Source: Pseudoxanthomonas dokdonensis
GTDB lineage: Bacteria > Pseudomonadota > Gammaproteobacteria > Xanthomonadales > Xanthomonadaceae
Reading direction: 5' to 3'
Assembly: GCF_001431405.1 (NCBI RefSeq)
Contig: NZ_LDJL01000007.1
Coordinates: 284,218-348,217, forward strand
Length of the DNA: 64,000 nt
Shown: positions 52,122 to 61,645 of the stretch, piece by piece
How positions within the stretch are numbered: the first letter of the stretch is position 1
How the letters are laid out: every line of letters begins with the position of its first letter
Translations under genes and position numbers: made by a program
The notes under the pieces: generated by a model
The model's database searches: none
What the model was told of the DNA's origin: nothing
The model's input: only the letters and a program-made list of their open reading frames with translations

Positions 52122-52952
52122 TCAGCGCAGCGGTGGTATTGGCCGGCGTTGGTCATCCAGTGCCAGGGTGCTGTCGGCAATACTGGGCCAGATGCGCAGG
52201 CCCTGGCGGCTGATCCGTTCGAAAAACTGCACGAAGCGCCGTATCTGCGCCAGGGTCATCGGCGTGCGCCCGGGCCGGTTGGCGGCCAGTGATTGTTCCT
52301 GCTGCCAGCGCCACAGCGGCACGACATCGAAATCCGGTGCCTGCAGGCATATCAGCGGCTGGACCAGCTGCCACAGCGGCGGGTAGTCGCTGGCCAGCCG
52401 CTGGTTGCACCATTGTCGCCAGCGGCCATCGCCGTCTTCTTCGCGCTCGAGCGCATTGATCGGTTCGAGCAGCGCCTGTTGCGACTCGGCCGGCACGCAC
52501 AGGCACCAGCCTTCCAGCACGATCAGATCGACTTTGCCCTCGATGCGTGGCCATTGCCCGAGCGGCCAGGGATCGTCGGCCAGTTTGTCGAAGCGCGGCA
52601 GCCGGGTGGGCGCACCCGCGCGCAGCTGGCTGATGACCTCAAGTGCCAGCGGCAGATCGTGGCTGCCGGGTGGCCCGCGGGTCTGCAGCAATGGATGCAC
52701 GTCTGCGGCCAGTCGCGCCCGCCGTTGCCGCGACAGGTAAACGTCATCCAGCGACAGCACCGCCACGCGCAGGCCGCGTGCCCCGGCCAGGCTGGCCAGC
52801 TGTGCGGCGAGGGTGGATTTGCCGCTGCCCTGGACACCGGCGATACCCAGTACCGGCGGCGCCGTCGCTGCCGTCAACGCCATCTCCAGCGCCGCCGCTG
52901 CCCACTGCAACGGCAAGCCAGCGCTGCCATCGGGATGCGTGGTCGCGGTCAT
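52122..52952 (-). CDS. P-loop kinase, probable D-glycerate 3-kinase-like
   Basis: A 276-residue P-loop NTPase of the uridine kinase-like class. Walker A is [17 protein letters not shown] (residues ~38-54), with [13 protein letters not shown] next, the [17 protein letters not shown] motif, [11 protein letters not shown] and [14 protein letters not shown]. This order matches plant/fungal glycerate kinase (GLYK, Tda10) and the bacterial YggC-like proteins, which phosphorylate glycerate or a similar small sugar acid. The substrate here is not proven. It is convergent with dodecin and divergent from pdxH. Confidence 0.85.
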   Translation of the reverse strand: MTATTHPDGSAGLPLQWAAAALEMALTAATAPPVLGIAGVQGSGKSTLAAQLASLAGARGLRVAVLSLDDVYLSRQRRARLAADVHPLLQTRGPPGSHDLPLALEVISQLRAGAPTRLPRFDKLADDPWPLGQWPRIEGKVDLIVLEGWCLCVPAESQQALLEPINALEREEDGDGRWRQWCNQRLASDYPPLWQLVQPLICLQAPDFDVVPLWRWQQEQSLAANRPGRTPMTLAQIRRFVQFFERISRQGLRIWPSIADSTLALDDQRRPIPPLR

Positions 52953-53014
52953 CCGGTCACAATAGCCGATGTCGCGGTGGCCGCAATGGCGCCGCCCCCA
53001 TGGAGTGTGTGCTG

Positions 53015-53614
53015 ATGACCGATCTGTATGCCGAGGCGTTGTCGACCTTCGCCAGCCTGTTCGAGGAAGCGCGGGCGGCACCCGCGGAAATCGAGGCCAA
53101 CGCAATGACCGTGGCCACCGCCACGGCGCAGGGCCGGCCATCGGCACGCACCGTGTTGCTGAAGTCGTTCGACCCGCGCGGCTTTGTCTTCTACACCCAC
53201 CTGCACAGCCACAAGGGCCGCGAGCTGGCGGCCAATCCGCAGGCGGCGCTGCTGTTCCTGTGGCGCAGCCTGCGCGAGGCCGGCGTGCAGGTAAGGATCG
53301 AAGGCGCGGTGGAGATCGTCAGCGACCAGGAAGCCGATGCCTATTTCGCCAGCCGTGCGCGGATGAGCCAGATAGGCGCATGGGCCTCGGCCCAGTCCGA
53401 GCCGTTGGCGTCGCCGGAAGAATTCGAACAGCGCCTGCGCGAAGTCGAAAGCGAGTTCGCCGGTATCGAGGTGCCACGGCCACCGGGCTGGAGCGGCTAT
53501 CGGGTCAAACCGGATGCATTCGAGTTCTGGTACGGCGCCGGCTTCCGCCTGCATGAGCGTTGGCGTTACCAGTTGCAGGAGGGCCAGTGGAGCAAGCACC
53601 GGTTGTATCCGTGA
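53015..53614 (+). CDS. pdxH: Pyridoxamine 5'-phosphate oxidase
   Basis: A 199-residue FMN enzyme that oxidises PNP or PMP to pyridoxal phosphate. Typical segments are [87 protein letters not shown] and the C-terminal [17 protein letters not shown] with RLYP at the end. ATG 53015 has GGAG upstream; an in-frame ATG 15 bases earlier is possible. It is followed within 45 bases by a BtuF-like gene on the same strand. Confidence 0.96.
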   Translation: MTDLYAEALSTFASLFEEARAAPAEIEANAMTVATATAQGRPSARTVLLKSFDPRGFVFYTHLHSHKGRELAANPQAALLFLWRSLREAGVQVRIEGAVEIVSDQEADAYFASRARMSQIGAWASAQSEPLASPEEFEQRLREVESEFAGIEVPRPPGWSGYRVKPDAFEFWYGAGFRLHERWRYQLQEGQWSKHRLYP

Positions 53615-53656
53615 GCCGTGCCTCGGCGCGGTCCGATGCCAGCGCAGGTGCCTGAG

Positions 53657-54466
53657 ATGGGTCCGCAACGCATTGTCTGCCTGACCGAAGAGCCAACTGA
53701 AGTGCTGTATGCGCTGGGCGAGCAGGATCGCATCGTCGGCATCAGCGGCTTTACCGTGCGTCCGCCGCAGGCGCGCAAGGACAAGCCCAAGGTCAGTGCG
53801 TTTACCAGCGCCAGGATCGATCAGATCCTCGCGTTGCAACCGGACATGGCGATCGGCTTTTCCGACATCCAGTCCGATATCGCAGCGGCGCTGATCAAAC
53901 AGGGCGTGGAGGTCTGGATCTCCAATCACCGCAGCGTCGCTGGCATTCTCGATTACATCCGCCGGCTGGGCGCACTGGTCGGCGTCGCCAGCAAGGCCGA
54001 TGCCTACGCCGATGACCTGCAACGCAGGTTGCAGGCGATCGCCGCGCAGGCAGCGCAACTGCCGCGCCGGCCACGGGTGTATTTCGAAGAATGGGACGAG
54101 CCGATCATCACCGGCATCCGCTGGGTCGCCGAACTGGTCGAGCTGGCCGGCGGCATCGACGTGTTTCCCGAGCACTCGGGCCAGTCATTGGCAAAGCACC
54201 GGATACTGGCGGATCCTGGCGAAGTCATCAGCCGGGCGCCGGACATCATCATGGCCTCATGGTGCGGCAAGAAGTTCCGCGCCGATGCGCTTGCCGCACG
54301 ACCGGGCTGGAATGCCATCCCGGCGGTCCGTGACGGCGAGCTGCACGAAATCAAGTCACCGTTGATCCTGCAGCCGGGACCGGCCGCGCTGACCGATGGC
54401 GTGAATCAGATCGCCGACATCATCCAGGCGTGGTCACGGCGTGCGCAGGCTGCCGGATCCCGATAG
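53657..54466 (+). CDS. BtuF-like periplasmic-binding-fold protein without a signal peptide
   Basis: About 269 residues with the fold of cobalamin/iron-chelate binding proteins: RIVCLTEEPTEVLYALGEQDRIVGIS, IDQILALQPDMAIGFSDIQ, GIRWVAELVELAGGIDVFPEH and VISRAPDIIMASWCGKKF. It begins directly with the first strand and no Sec or lipoprotein signal is found for any of the three possible starts (53618, 53636, 53657); 53657 has AGGTG upstream and fits the first strand best. No permease or ATPase gene is adjacent. It therefore probably works in the cytoplasm, for example handling a corrinoid, but its ligand is unknown. Confidence 0.82.
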   Translation: MGPQRIVCLTEEPTEVLYALGEQDRIVGISGFTVRPPQARKDKPKVSAFTSARIDQILALQPDMAIGFSDIQSDIAAALIKQGVEVWISNHRSVAGILDYIRRLGALVGVASKADAYADDLQRRLQAIAAQAAQLPRRPRVYFEEWDEPIITGIRWVAELVELAGGIDVFPEHSGQSLAKHRILADPGEVISRAPDIIMASWCGKKFRADALAARPGWNAIPAVRDGELHEIKSPLILQPGPAALTDGVNQIADIIQAWSRRAQAAGSR

Positions 54467-54586
54467 CCGTCACTAAGCCAGAAGTCCTCTTCCTGGCGAA
54501 TGCCGGGCCCCGGCCTTCAACGAACGCAAGGGATGGCAACCGCTGCAGATGCTGTGTCATGTCAATGCGTCGATATCGCAGCAAGG

Positions 54587-54606
54587 GTAGCGGAGCAAAC
54601 TCCGCT
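54587..54606. repeat. GTAG-type short palindrome (REP-like)
   Basis: GTAG followed by a stem AGCGGAG / CTCCGCT with a CAAA loop (stem 54589-54606). A near-identical stem occurs in the opposite orientation at 60903-60920, and a related one twice near 63.8-63.95 kb. Confidence 0.6.
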
Positions 54607-54616
54607 CTGCGTGTGG

Positions 54617-55129
54617 TCAGAATCCGCGGTCGAACTGCACGCGATGGGTCTTGCCTTCGACCGTGACCTGCAGTTCGAAACGCAGGTGATCATTGCGGCT
54701 TACCGTCACCTGGCCGACATGGTCCTGGTATCCAGCGACAGCTATGTCGCGGAAGGCGATGGGCTGGCGCTTGCCGCTGAGATCGCTGGCCACGCCGGTG
54801 ACGCTGGCGGCCTGCGGCAATTCCTCGCTACCTGTCTGCCTGCGCACCGCGACGATGACCATCGCGGTGTCGGCATCCCGCGGCAGGCCGGAATCGGCGG
54901 CGGTCGCCTCGGCCAGCGACAAGGTGGGCAATGCGTTGTAGCGGACGATGATGTCACCGAAGCGGGATTGCGCCTCCGCCGGAGGCAGGTATTGCGCAGG
55001 CGTGGCGGCCTGTTCGCCGGAGCATGCTGTCAACAGGCCTGCGGTTAACAAGCCTGCGGTTAACAAGGATGCTGCCGAAAGACCTGCCGCCAGCAGCCGG
55101 CGGCGATAACTGGATGCTGTGCGCTTCAT
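54617..55129 (-). CDS. DUF4426 domain lipoprotein
   Basis: A 170-residue protein with a lipoprotein signal whose hydrophobic core is an imperfect 5-residue repeat (SLLTAGLLTAGLLTAC, lipid Cys near residue 36). The mature part has the DUF4426 landmarks: an early FGDIIVRYNALPTLSLAEATA, then AMVIVAVRRQTG, and the closing strands FELQVTVEGKTHRVQFDRGF. DUF4426 proteins occur beside proC/yggS in many gammaproteobacteria, as here, but their function is unknown. It lies 27 bases downstream of proC and may be in the same transcript. Confidence 0.82.
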   Translation of the reverse strand: MKRTASSYRRRLLAAGLSAASLLTAGLLTAGLLTACSGEQAATPAQYLPPAEAQSRFGDIIVRYNALPTLSLAEATAADSGLPRDADTAMVIVAVRRQTGSEELPQAASVTGVASDLSGKRQPIAFRDIAVAGYQDHVGQVTVSRNDHLRFELQVTVEGKTHRVQFDRGF

Positions 55130-55156
55130 CGTGCGGCAACCCCTCAAGTAGTCTGA

Positions 55157-55981
55157 TCAGTCATTGGCCGCGGACAATTCCTGCCCGCGCACGCGTGCGG
55201 CGTGCATGGCCTTGGCGACCAGCGCCTCCAGCCCGCCATCCTTGAAGCTTTCAATGGCCGCGTGGGTGGTGCCGTTGGGCGAAGTGACGCGGCGACGCAG
55301 CTCACCAGGCTCGACCTCGGATTCGGTCAGCATCCGTGCCGCGCCCAGGATGGTCTGCAGCACCAGCGTGCGCGCGGCGTCATCCGGCAGGCCTTCGGCC
55401 TTGGCCGCGGCCTCCATCGCTTCGGCGAACAGGAAGATGTAGGCCGGTCCGCTGCCGGACACGGCGGTGACCGCATCCATCTGCGCTTCGTCTTCGATCC
55501 ACACGGTAGCGCCGGCGGCCGACAGCAACCGGGTCGCGCGCTGGCGTGCCGCGTCGCTGACCAGTGCGTTGGCAAACAGGCCGGTGACGCCGGCGCCCAA
55601 CAGCGCCGGCGTGTTGGGCATGGTGCGGATGACTGCAACCTCGCCACCCAACCAGCGCTGGACCTGGTCGGCGGTGATGCCGGCGGCCACCGACAGCGCC
55701 ACCGGCTTTTCGGCCTGGGCCTGGCTCTGCAGGGATTCGCAGACCTGGCGCATGACCTGCGGTTTGACCGCCAGCACCCACTGGCCACAACCCACCACCG
55801 CGTCGGCGGCATTGTCGAAGACGCGCACGCCGAAATCCTGCTGCAACTGCTGGCGCAATGCGTCGACCGGTTCGGCCACATGTACCTGCTGCGCCGGCGT
55901 GCCGCGCCCGATCAGCCCGCCGATCAGGCTGCGGGCCATGTTGCCACCGCCAATGAAAGCCACTGCGTTGCTGGAATCCAT
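55157..55981 (-). CDS. proC: Pyrroline-5-carboxylate reductase
   Basis: A 274-residue enzyme for the last step of proline synthesis. NADPH-binding AFIGGGNMARSLIGGLI lies at the N terminus; VLAVKPQVMRQVCESL, VIRTMPNTPALLGAGVTGLFAN and the signature VSGSGPAYIFLFAEAMEAAA and SPNGTTHAAIESFKDGG follow. The start ATG has AAGGAG nine bases upstream. yggS lies upstream on the same strand, the usual yggS-proC order. Confidence 0.97.
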   Translation of the reverse strand: MDSSNAVAFIGGGNMARSLIGGLIGRGTPAQQVHVAEPVDALRQQLQQDFGVRVFDNAADAVVGCGQWVLAVKPQVMRQVCESLQSQAQAEKPVALSVAAGITADQVQRWLGGEVAVIRTMPNTPALLGAGVTGLFANALVSDAARQRATRLLSAAGATVWIEDEAQMDAVTAVSGSGPAYIFLFAEAMEAAAKAEGLPDDAARTLVLQTILGAARMLTESEVEPGELRRRVTSPNGTTHAAIESFKDGGLEALVAKAMHAARVRGQELSAAND

Positions 55982-56057
55982 GATGTCGTCTCCTTGAAGC
56001 GAATTGCGTATTGCGTGCGCGCGCTGCGGCGGCACGTGCGAAAAGGCTGAAGCCGGT

Positions 56058-56738
56058 TCAGCGGCGGGGGCGGGCGCCAAACAGCGCCGTGCCGATGCGG
56101 ACCAGGGTCGCGCCTTCGGCGACCGCAAGTGGAAAATCATCACTCATCCCCATCGACAGGGTATCAAGGCCGGGGTAACGCCGGGTCAAGGCGTCGAACA
56201 ACTGCTTCATCCGCTGGAATGCCTGGCGCCGTTGCATCGGATCCGGAGCCGGTGCCGGAATCGCCATCAGGCCACGCAGGCGCAGCCGCGGCTCTGCGGT
56301 GATGGCGTCGGCCAGCGTATCGATCTGTTCGGGCCGGCAACCATGCTTGCTGGCTTCGTCATCGATGTTGACCTGGATCAGCACGTTCAGTGCTGGCAAC
56401 TGCGCTGGCCGGTGACGGGCCAGCGTTGCCACCAGTTTGATCCGGTCGACAGTCTGTACCCAATCGAACAGGCGCGCGGCGATGTCGGCCTTGTTCGATT
56501 GCAGGTGGCCTATCAGGTGCCATTCCAGACCGGGTACGCCGGCCAGCGCGGCATGCTTGGCCTGTGCTTCCTGCACGTAGTTCTCGCCGAACGCGCGCTG
56601 TCCGGCCGCCGCCAGTTGCGCCACCGCCTCGGCAGGCTGCAGCTTGGACACCGCCAGCAGCCCGGGGCATGGCCGGCCGGCGTCATTGGCCGCGTTTTCA
56701 AGCCGTTGCAGGGTGTCGCGCAGGGCGTCGGCGAGCAT
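56058..56738 (-). CDS. yggS: YggS-family PLP homeostasis protein
   Basis: About 226 residues of a single-domain PLP barrel. The PLP lysine sits in LLAVSKLQPAEAV; GENYVQEAQAKHAAL, LEWHLIGHLQSNKA and LSMGMSDDFPLAVAEGATLVRIGTALFG are the family signatures. It binds PLP without known catalytic activity and helps balance PLP and amino acid pools. It is divergent from pilT; ATG 56738 is preferred over an upstream TTG. Confidence 0.96.
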   Translation of the reverse strand: MLADALRDTLQRLENAANDAGRPCPGLLAVSKLQPAEAVAQLAAAGQRAFGENYVQEAQAKHAALAGVPGLEWHLIGHLQSNKADIAARLFDWVQTVDRIKLVATLARHRPAQLPALNVLIQVNIDDEASKHGCRPEQIDTLADAITAEPRLRLRGLMAIPAPAPDPMQRRQAFQRMKQLFDALTRRYPGLDTLSMGMSDDFPLAVAEGATLVRIGTALFGARPRR

Positions 56739-56751
56739 GTTCAATCAACCA

Positions 56752-56779
56752 TTGGATATGCGGGCAAGATCGCTATACT
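56752..56779 (+). promoter_or_regulatory. Sigma-70 promoter of pilT
   Basis: TTGGAT (56752-56757) and TATACT (56774-56779) with a 16-base spacer, 53 bases before the pilT start codon. Confidence 0.65.
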
Positions 56780-56832
56780 GCCGCTTGGGGAAGAATCGTT
56801 CCAGTTTGCAGCCACTTGGGGGAAGTCGGATC

Positions 56833-57870
56833 ATGGATATCGCCGAGCTACTGGCGTTTTCGGTAAAAAACAAGGCATCGGACCTTCACTTGTCGGCCGG
56901 CCTGCCGCCGATGATCCGGGTGGACGGTGACGTCCGTCGCATCAATATTCCGGCACTGGATCACAAACAGGTCCATGCGCTCGTCTACGACATCATGTCG
57001 GACAAGCAGCGTCGCGATTTCGAAGAATTCCTGGAAGTCGATTTCTCGTTCGAAATCCCCAGCCTGGCGCGCTTCCGTGTCAACGCCTTCAACCAGAACC
57101 GCGGCGCCGGTGCGGTGTTCCGCACCATTCCGTCCGAAGTGCTGACCCTGGAGGACCTGGCCTGCCCGCCGTTGTTCCGCGAACTCATCCAGCAGCCGCA
57201 GGGCTTGATCCTGGTGACCGGGCCGACCGGTTCGGGCAAGTCGACCACGCTGGCGGCGATGATCGACCACATCAACAAGAATGAATACGGTCATATCCTC
57301 ACCGTCGAGGATCCGATCGAGTTCGTGCACACCTCGCAGAAGTGCCTGATCAACCAGCGCGAAGTCCACCGCGACACCCACGGCTTCAACGAGGCACTGC
57401 GTTCGGCGCTGCGTGAAGACCCCGACTACATCCTGGTCGGCGAATTGCGCGATCTGGAAACCATCCGGCTGGCGCTGACCGCCGCGGAAACCGGCCATCT
57501 GGTGTTCGGCACCCTGCACACCAGTTCTGCGGCCAAGACCATCGACCGCGTCATCGACGTATTCCCGGCCGGTGAGAAACCGATGGTGCGCTCGATGCTG
57601 TCCGAGTCGCTGCGTGCGGTGATTTCGCAGGCATTGCTGAAAAAAATCGGTGGCGGTCGTACCGCGGCCTGGGAAATCATGGTCGGCACCCCGGCGATCC
57701 GCAACCTGATCCGCGAGGACAAGGTCGCGCAGATGTATTCCTCCATCCAGACCGGCCAGAACTACGGCATGATGACCCTGGATCAGCATCTGCAGGATCT
57801 GGTCAAGCGGGCGCTGATTTCGCGCCAGCAGGCCAAGGAATACGCCAAGGACAAGCGGTTGTTTGAGTAA
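56833..57870 (+). CDS. pilT: Type IV pilus retraction ATPase PilT
   Basis: A 345-residue hexameric ATPase that depolymerises type IV pili and powers twitching. The N-domain begins MDIAELLAFSVKNKASDLHLSAG; Walker A is GPTGSGKSTT (residues 130-139); EDPIEFVH and the Asp box follow; Walker B is ILVGELRDLETI, the His box GHLVFGTLHTSSA, and the retraction-specific C-terminal AIRNLIRE motif is intact. The gene has its own promoter; pilU follows after 158 bases that carry a long inverted repeat. Confidence 0.98.
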   Translation: MDIAELLAFSVKNKASDLHLSAGLPPMIRVDGDVRRINIPALDHKQVHALVYDIMSDKQRRDFEEFLEVDFSFEIPSLARFRVNAFNQNRGAGAVFRTIPSEVLTLEDLACPPLFRELIQQPQGLILVTGPTGSGKSTTLAAMIDHINKNEYGHILTVEDPIEFVHTSQKCLINQREVHRDTHGFNEALRSALREDPDYILVGELRDLETIRLALTAAETGHLVFGTLHTSSAAKTIDRVIDVFPAGEKPMVRSMLSESLRAVISQALLKKIGGGRTAAWEIMVGTPAIRNLIREDKVAQMYSSIQTGQNYGMMTLDQHLQDLVKRALISRQQAKEYAKDKRLFE

Positions 57871-57881
57871 GGCCGGGATCG

Positions 57882-58017
57882 GGGACTCGGGACCGGGGAC
57901 CCGGCACGGCCAGTTGAATTCGATATCCATCTACAGGGACCAGTATCGATCAGGCAAGGCGGACTGTTGCGAGCATTGATGCTCCTGCCGGTTCTGCCGT
58001 CCCCGGTCCGAGTTCCC
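57882..58017. repeat. Long inverted repeat between pilT and pilU
   Basis: A 19-base arm at 57882-57900 (GGGACTCGGGACCGGGGAC) is mirrored with small differences at 57999-58017 (GTCCCCGGTCCGAGTTCCC), enclosing ~98 bases. The RNA could fold into a long hairpin that separates the two cistrons. The right arm ends 11 bases before the pilU ATG. Confidence 0.75.
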
Positions 58018-58028
58018 GGAGCACTTCC

Positions 58029-59159
58029 ATGAGCACCATCGATTTCACCTCGTTCCTCAAGCTGATGGCCCACCAGAAGGCCTCGGATCTGTTCATCACC
58101 TCCGGCATGGCACCGTCGATCAAGGTCAATGGCAAGATATCGCCGATCACGCAGACGCCGTTGACTTCGCAGCAGTCGCGGGATCTGGTGCTCAACGTCA
58201 TGACCCCGGCGCAGCGCGAGGAGTTTGAAAAGACCCACGAGTGCAATTTCGCCATCGGCGTGGCCGGTGTCGGTCGTTTCCGCGTCAGCTGTTTCTACCA
58301 GCGCAACCAGGTCGGCATGGTCCTGCGGCGGATTGAAACCCGCATCCCGACGGTGGAAGAACTGAGTCTGCCACCGGTGATCAAGACGCTGGCGATGACC
58401 AAGCGCGGCATCATCCTGTTTGTCGGCGCCACCGGTACCGGCAAGTCGACCTCGCTGGCGGCGATGATCGGTTATCGCAACCAGAACTCGACCGGCCACA
58501 TCATCACCATCGAAGACCCGATTGAATTCGTCCACAAGCACGAAGGCTGCATCATCACCCAGCGCGAAGTGGGCATCGATACCGACAGCTGGGATGCGGC
58601 GCTGAAGAACACGCTGCGACAGGCGCCGGACGTGATCATGATTGGCGAAGTTCGCACCCGCGAGGGCATGGACCATGCGATTGCCTTCGCCGAAACCGGC
58701 CACCTGGTGCTGTGCACGCTGCACGCCAACAACGCCAACCAGGCGATGGACCGGATCATCAACTTCTTCCCGGAAGACCGCCGCGGTCAGTTGCTGATGG
58801 ACCTGTCGCTCAACCTCAAAGGTGTGGTCGCGCAGCAGCTGGTGCCGACCCCCGATGGCAAGTCGCGACGGGTGGCGATGGAAATCCTGCTGGGCACGCC
58901 GCTGATCCAGGACTACATCCGCGATGGCGAGATCCACAAGCTCAAGGAAGTGATGAAGGAGTCGACCAACCTGGGCATGAAGACCTTCGACCAGAGTCTG
59001 TTCGAGCTGTACCAGGCGGGCGAGATCAGTTACGAGGACGCGCTGCGTTACGCCGATTCGCAGAACGAAGTGCGGTTGCGCATCAAGCTGGCCCAGGGCG
59101 GTGATGCACGCACCCTGGCGCAGGGCCTGGACGGGGTCGAGATCGCCGAAGTCCGCTGA
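58029..59159 (+). CDS. pilU: Type IV pilus accessory retraction ATPase PilU
   Basis: A 376-residue PilT paralogue that assists retraction. It begins STIDFTSFLKLMAHQKASDLFITSG; Walker A is GATGTGKSTSLAAMIG, Asp box EDPIEFVHKHEGC, Walker B VIMIGEVRTREGMD, and the His box GHLVLCTLHANNANQ. It lacks the AIRNLIRE motif, having TPLIQDYIRDGEIHKLKE instead, which is typical of PilU. The gene order pilT-pilU is conserved across gammaproteobacteria. Confidence 0.97.
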   Translation: MSTIDFTSFLKLMAHQKASDLFITSGMAPSIKVNGKISPITQTPLTSQQSRDLVLNVMTPAQREEFEKTHECNFAIGVAGVGRFRVSCFYQRNQVGMVLRRIETRIPTVEELSLPPVIKTLAMTKRGIILFVGATGTGKSTSLAAMIGYRNQNSTGHIITIEDPIEFVHKHEGCIITQREVGIDTDSWDAALKNTLRQAPDVIMIGEVRTREGMDHAIAFAETGHLVLCTLHANNANQAMDRIINFFPEDRRGQLLMDLSLNLKGVVAQQLVPTPDGKSRRVAMEILLGTPLIQDYIRDGEIHKLKEVMKESTNLGMKTFDQSLFELYQAGEISYEDALRYADSQNEVRLRIKLAQGGDARTLAQGLDGVEIAEVR

Positions 59160-59326
59160 TGCGCTGATGCTGGCCGCCACGGCGGCCCATCGCCGACGGC
59201 GGGTGCTGCCAGTTTTTACCGGCGTGCCCGCTGGGGTGGGTGAGTGCGCTGATGGAGCCCGCCCAGATGCGTGGTCAACCTGCCGTCATCGCCGTACACT
59301 GCGCCGGGAAACAGGGAGTTTTTGCC

Positions 59327-60856
59327 ATGCGCAACCATGATGCCGGGCGCCGGAGTGTGGCGGGCCATCGCAAGGGATTATTGCTGCTGGGGCTTGCGGT
59401 GCTGTCGCCGACGGTGATGGCGCAGAGCGGATCGGACACGGCAAGTGCCAGCGAACTGCGCGCCGAAATCACCGCCATGCGCCAGCAACTGGACGCACTG
59501 GAGCGCCGCTTGCAGGCGCTGGAGGCACCGGGCGCTCAAGGCCGCGCCATCGCGCCGGTCAACTCCCCGCCGGCAGCCCCGGCCAGCGTCGCCGATGGCG
59601 CGCAGACCGAACCGGCCGGCGTGGTCGCCAGCGCCGCTGTCAGTCCACCGGACACGCAATCGATGATGTCGGTGCCGGGCGTCGAAGCGTCGGTACTGGC
59701 GCCGCGTGAATCGGTCTCGGATCCCTCGCTGGCGGCGTCGCGACCGGACAGCCAGGCCGCGCCGACCGATGCCGAGCTCAAGGGCTTCATGCCGATACCC
59801 GGCACCGAGACCCGCTTCCGCATCGGCGGCTATGCCAAGCTCGATGCCATGTACGACCCGCATGCGGTCGGCAATGACGACAATTTCGTCACCTCGTTGA
59901 TTCCGCTCGACGATACCCCGGGCACCGACGCGGCCAATTTCAACCTGCATGCCAAGCAAACCCGTTTCAATCTGGAAGCGCGCCGGCCGACGCCGCTGGG
60001 CAACCTGCGCTTCTATCTCGAGAATGATTTCTACGGCAGCAGCAGTGGTTACGAGTACCGGCTGCGCCATGCCTACGGCCAGATCGGCAACACCTATGCG
60101 GGCTACGGTTACAGCAATTTCATGGATGCCGACGCACTGCCGGACACCCTGGATTTCGAAGGGCCAGGCAGCACCATTTTCCTGTTCATTGCCGGCGTCC
60201 AGCACAGCTTCAAACTGGGCCGCCACCTGCATCTGAGCGTGGCGGCCGAGGATCCGCAGACCCAGCTCGATGGCGGCAATGCACAGGTTGACGGGGTAAC
60301 CAATGCCATGCCCGACCTGTCGGCCAGGCTGCGTCTGGAACGCGAGCGCGGACACCTGCAGCTGGCCGGCCTGTACCGGCGGCTGGGCTATATCGATGGA
60401 GACGACAAGCATCACGACCAGGCCGGCGGCCTGTCGCTGACCGGCTCACGTTCGCTGGGGGATCGCGACCTGCTGCTGTTCGGTGGTCACTGGGGCCAGG
60501 GCATGGCCCGCTATGTCAGCGATATCGGCGGCAGCAACCGCGACGCGGTGATCGACAGCCAGGGTCGCCTGCATGCTTTAACCAGCTATGGCGGCTACTT
60601 CGGTTACACCCACTACTGGAGCGCCGACTGGCGCAGCAATCTGGTCTATGGCCGGTTGCACATGCCGGATGAGGATTTCCTGGCTGGGGACGCGTTTGCC
60701 GACAGCCGCTATGGCGCGCTCAATCTGATCTGGAGCCGGGTGCCATCGTGGACCATGGGCATGGAGCTGCTGTACGGCCAGTACCAGCAACAGGATGGCC
60801 GTGATGGTGACGCGCTGCGGTTGCAGGGCAGTCTGCAATACAACTTCATCAAGTAG
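59327..60856 (+). CDS. DcaP-like outer membrane porin
   Basis: A 509-residue exported protein. Its signal peptide has a long basic N part and the core [16 protein letters not shown] short coiled coil follows ([23 protein letters not shown]), which in DcaP helps trimerise the channel, then a Pro/Ala-rich linker to ~residue 150. The barrel starts at [32 protein letters not shown], with [27 protein letters not shown] and further amphipathic strands, closing with [11 protein letters not shown]. DcaP proteins transport small dicarboxylates or related acids. GGGAG precedes ATG 59327. Confidence 0.85.
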   Translation: MRNHDAGRRSVAGHRKGLLLLGLAVLSPTVMAQSGSDTASASELRAEITAMRQQLDALERRLQALEAPGAQGRAIAPVNSPPAAPASVADGAQTEPAGVVASAAVSPPDTQSMMSVPGVEASVLAPRESVSDPSLAASRPDSQAAPTDAELKGFMPIPGTETRFRIGGYAKLDAMYDPHAVGNDDNFVTSLIPLDDTPGTDAANFNLHAKQTRFNLEARRPTPLGNLRFYLENDFYGSSSGYEYRLRHAYGQIGNTYAGYGYSNFMDADALPDTLDFEGPGSTIFLFIAGVQHSFKLGRHLHLSVAAEDPQTQLDGGNAQVDGVTNAMPDLSARLRLERERGHLQLAGLYRRLGYIDGDDKHHDQAGGLSLTGSRSLGDRDLLLFGGHWGQGMARYVSDIGGSNRDAVIDSQGRLHALTSYGGYFGYTHYWSADWRSNLVYGRLHMPDEDFLAGDAFADSRYGALNLIWSRVPSWTMGMELLYGQYQQQDGRDGDALRLQGSLQYNFIK

Positions 60857-60902
60857 GCGGGTTTCGGCTGGGGCAGGCAGCAGGGCAAGCAGCAGGGCAG
60901 GC

Positions 60903-60924
60903 AGCGGAGCAAGCTCCGCTCTAC
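60903..60924 (-). repeat. GTAG-type short palindrome (REP-like), minus orientation
   Basis: On the minus strand the sequence reads GTAG, AGCGGAG, loop CTTG, CTCCGCT. Just upstream are short GGGCAGGCAGCA-type repeats (60869-60905). The form, GTAG head and short stem, matches REP elements of Stenotrophomonas and relatives. Confidence 0.65.
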
Positions 60925-60975
60925 GTGAGGGGAGAGGCGAGGCAGGCGAGGCCGGGCTCGGTTAAAATGGGCCGC

Positions 60976-61542
60976 ATGTCGATTCCCGTCTCGCCCCTGG
61001 CCAACCAGTTCCTGATCGCCGCGCCGGCATTGGATGATCCCAATTTCGCCCGCGGCGTGGCCCTGATCTGCCAGCATGACGAAGAAGGCGCGATGGGCGT
61101 CATGGTCAACCGCGCCTCCGAATACACGTTTGGCGAAATCCTCGGCCAGATGCAGCTGGAGACCCGTGACGAGTCGCTGCGTGGCCAGATCGTGCTCAGT
61201 GGCGGGCCGGTCCACCCCGAGCGGGGTTTCGTGCTGCACGATGACCCGCGCGAATGGGATTCGACCCTGGAAATCGCCAACGGCCTGTACCTGACCACCT
61301 CGCGTGACATTCTCGAGGCAATGGCGCGTGGCGAAGGCCCGGCCAATGCGGTGCTGGCGCTGGGCTGTGCTGGCTGGGGTGCCGGCCAGCTGGAGTACGA
61401 ACTGGGCGAGAACAGCTGGCTGACCGCACCGGCGGATCCGGCACTGCTGTTCGGTCTGCCACTGGAACAGCGCTGGCACGCCGCCGCCGGGCTGATCGGC
61501 GTGGACATGTCGCACCTGGCCGATTACAGCGGCCACGCATGA
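60976..61542 (+). CDS. yqgE: YqgE/AlgH family protein
   Basis: A 188-residue UPF0301 protein. Family landmarks are [67 protein letters not shown] and [21 protein letters not shown]. The biochemical role is unknown; the Pseudomonas homologue AlgH was linked to alginate control. It is followed by ruvX and pyrB, the conserved yqgE-ruvX(-pyrB) order. ATG 60976 is used; ATG 60967 is in frame nine bases before. Confidence 0.96.
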   Translation: MSIPVSPLANQFLIAAPALDDPNFARGVALICQHDEEGAMGVMVNRASEYTFGEILGQMQLETRDESLRGQIVLSGGPVHPERGFVLHDDPREWDSTLEIANGLYLTTSRDILEAMARGEGPANAVLALGCAGWGAGQLEYELGENSWLTAPADPALLFGLPLEQRWHAAAGLIGVDMSHLADYSGHA

Positions 61543-61645
61543 AGCCGTTCGCCCGCCGACGTACAGGCCGCCGTCGCGCAGGTTTTACGTTGCTTTCGGC
61601 ATGCTCTGGCATGGGGGATCCAGTCATGCATGCAGGGAGTGGATG

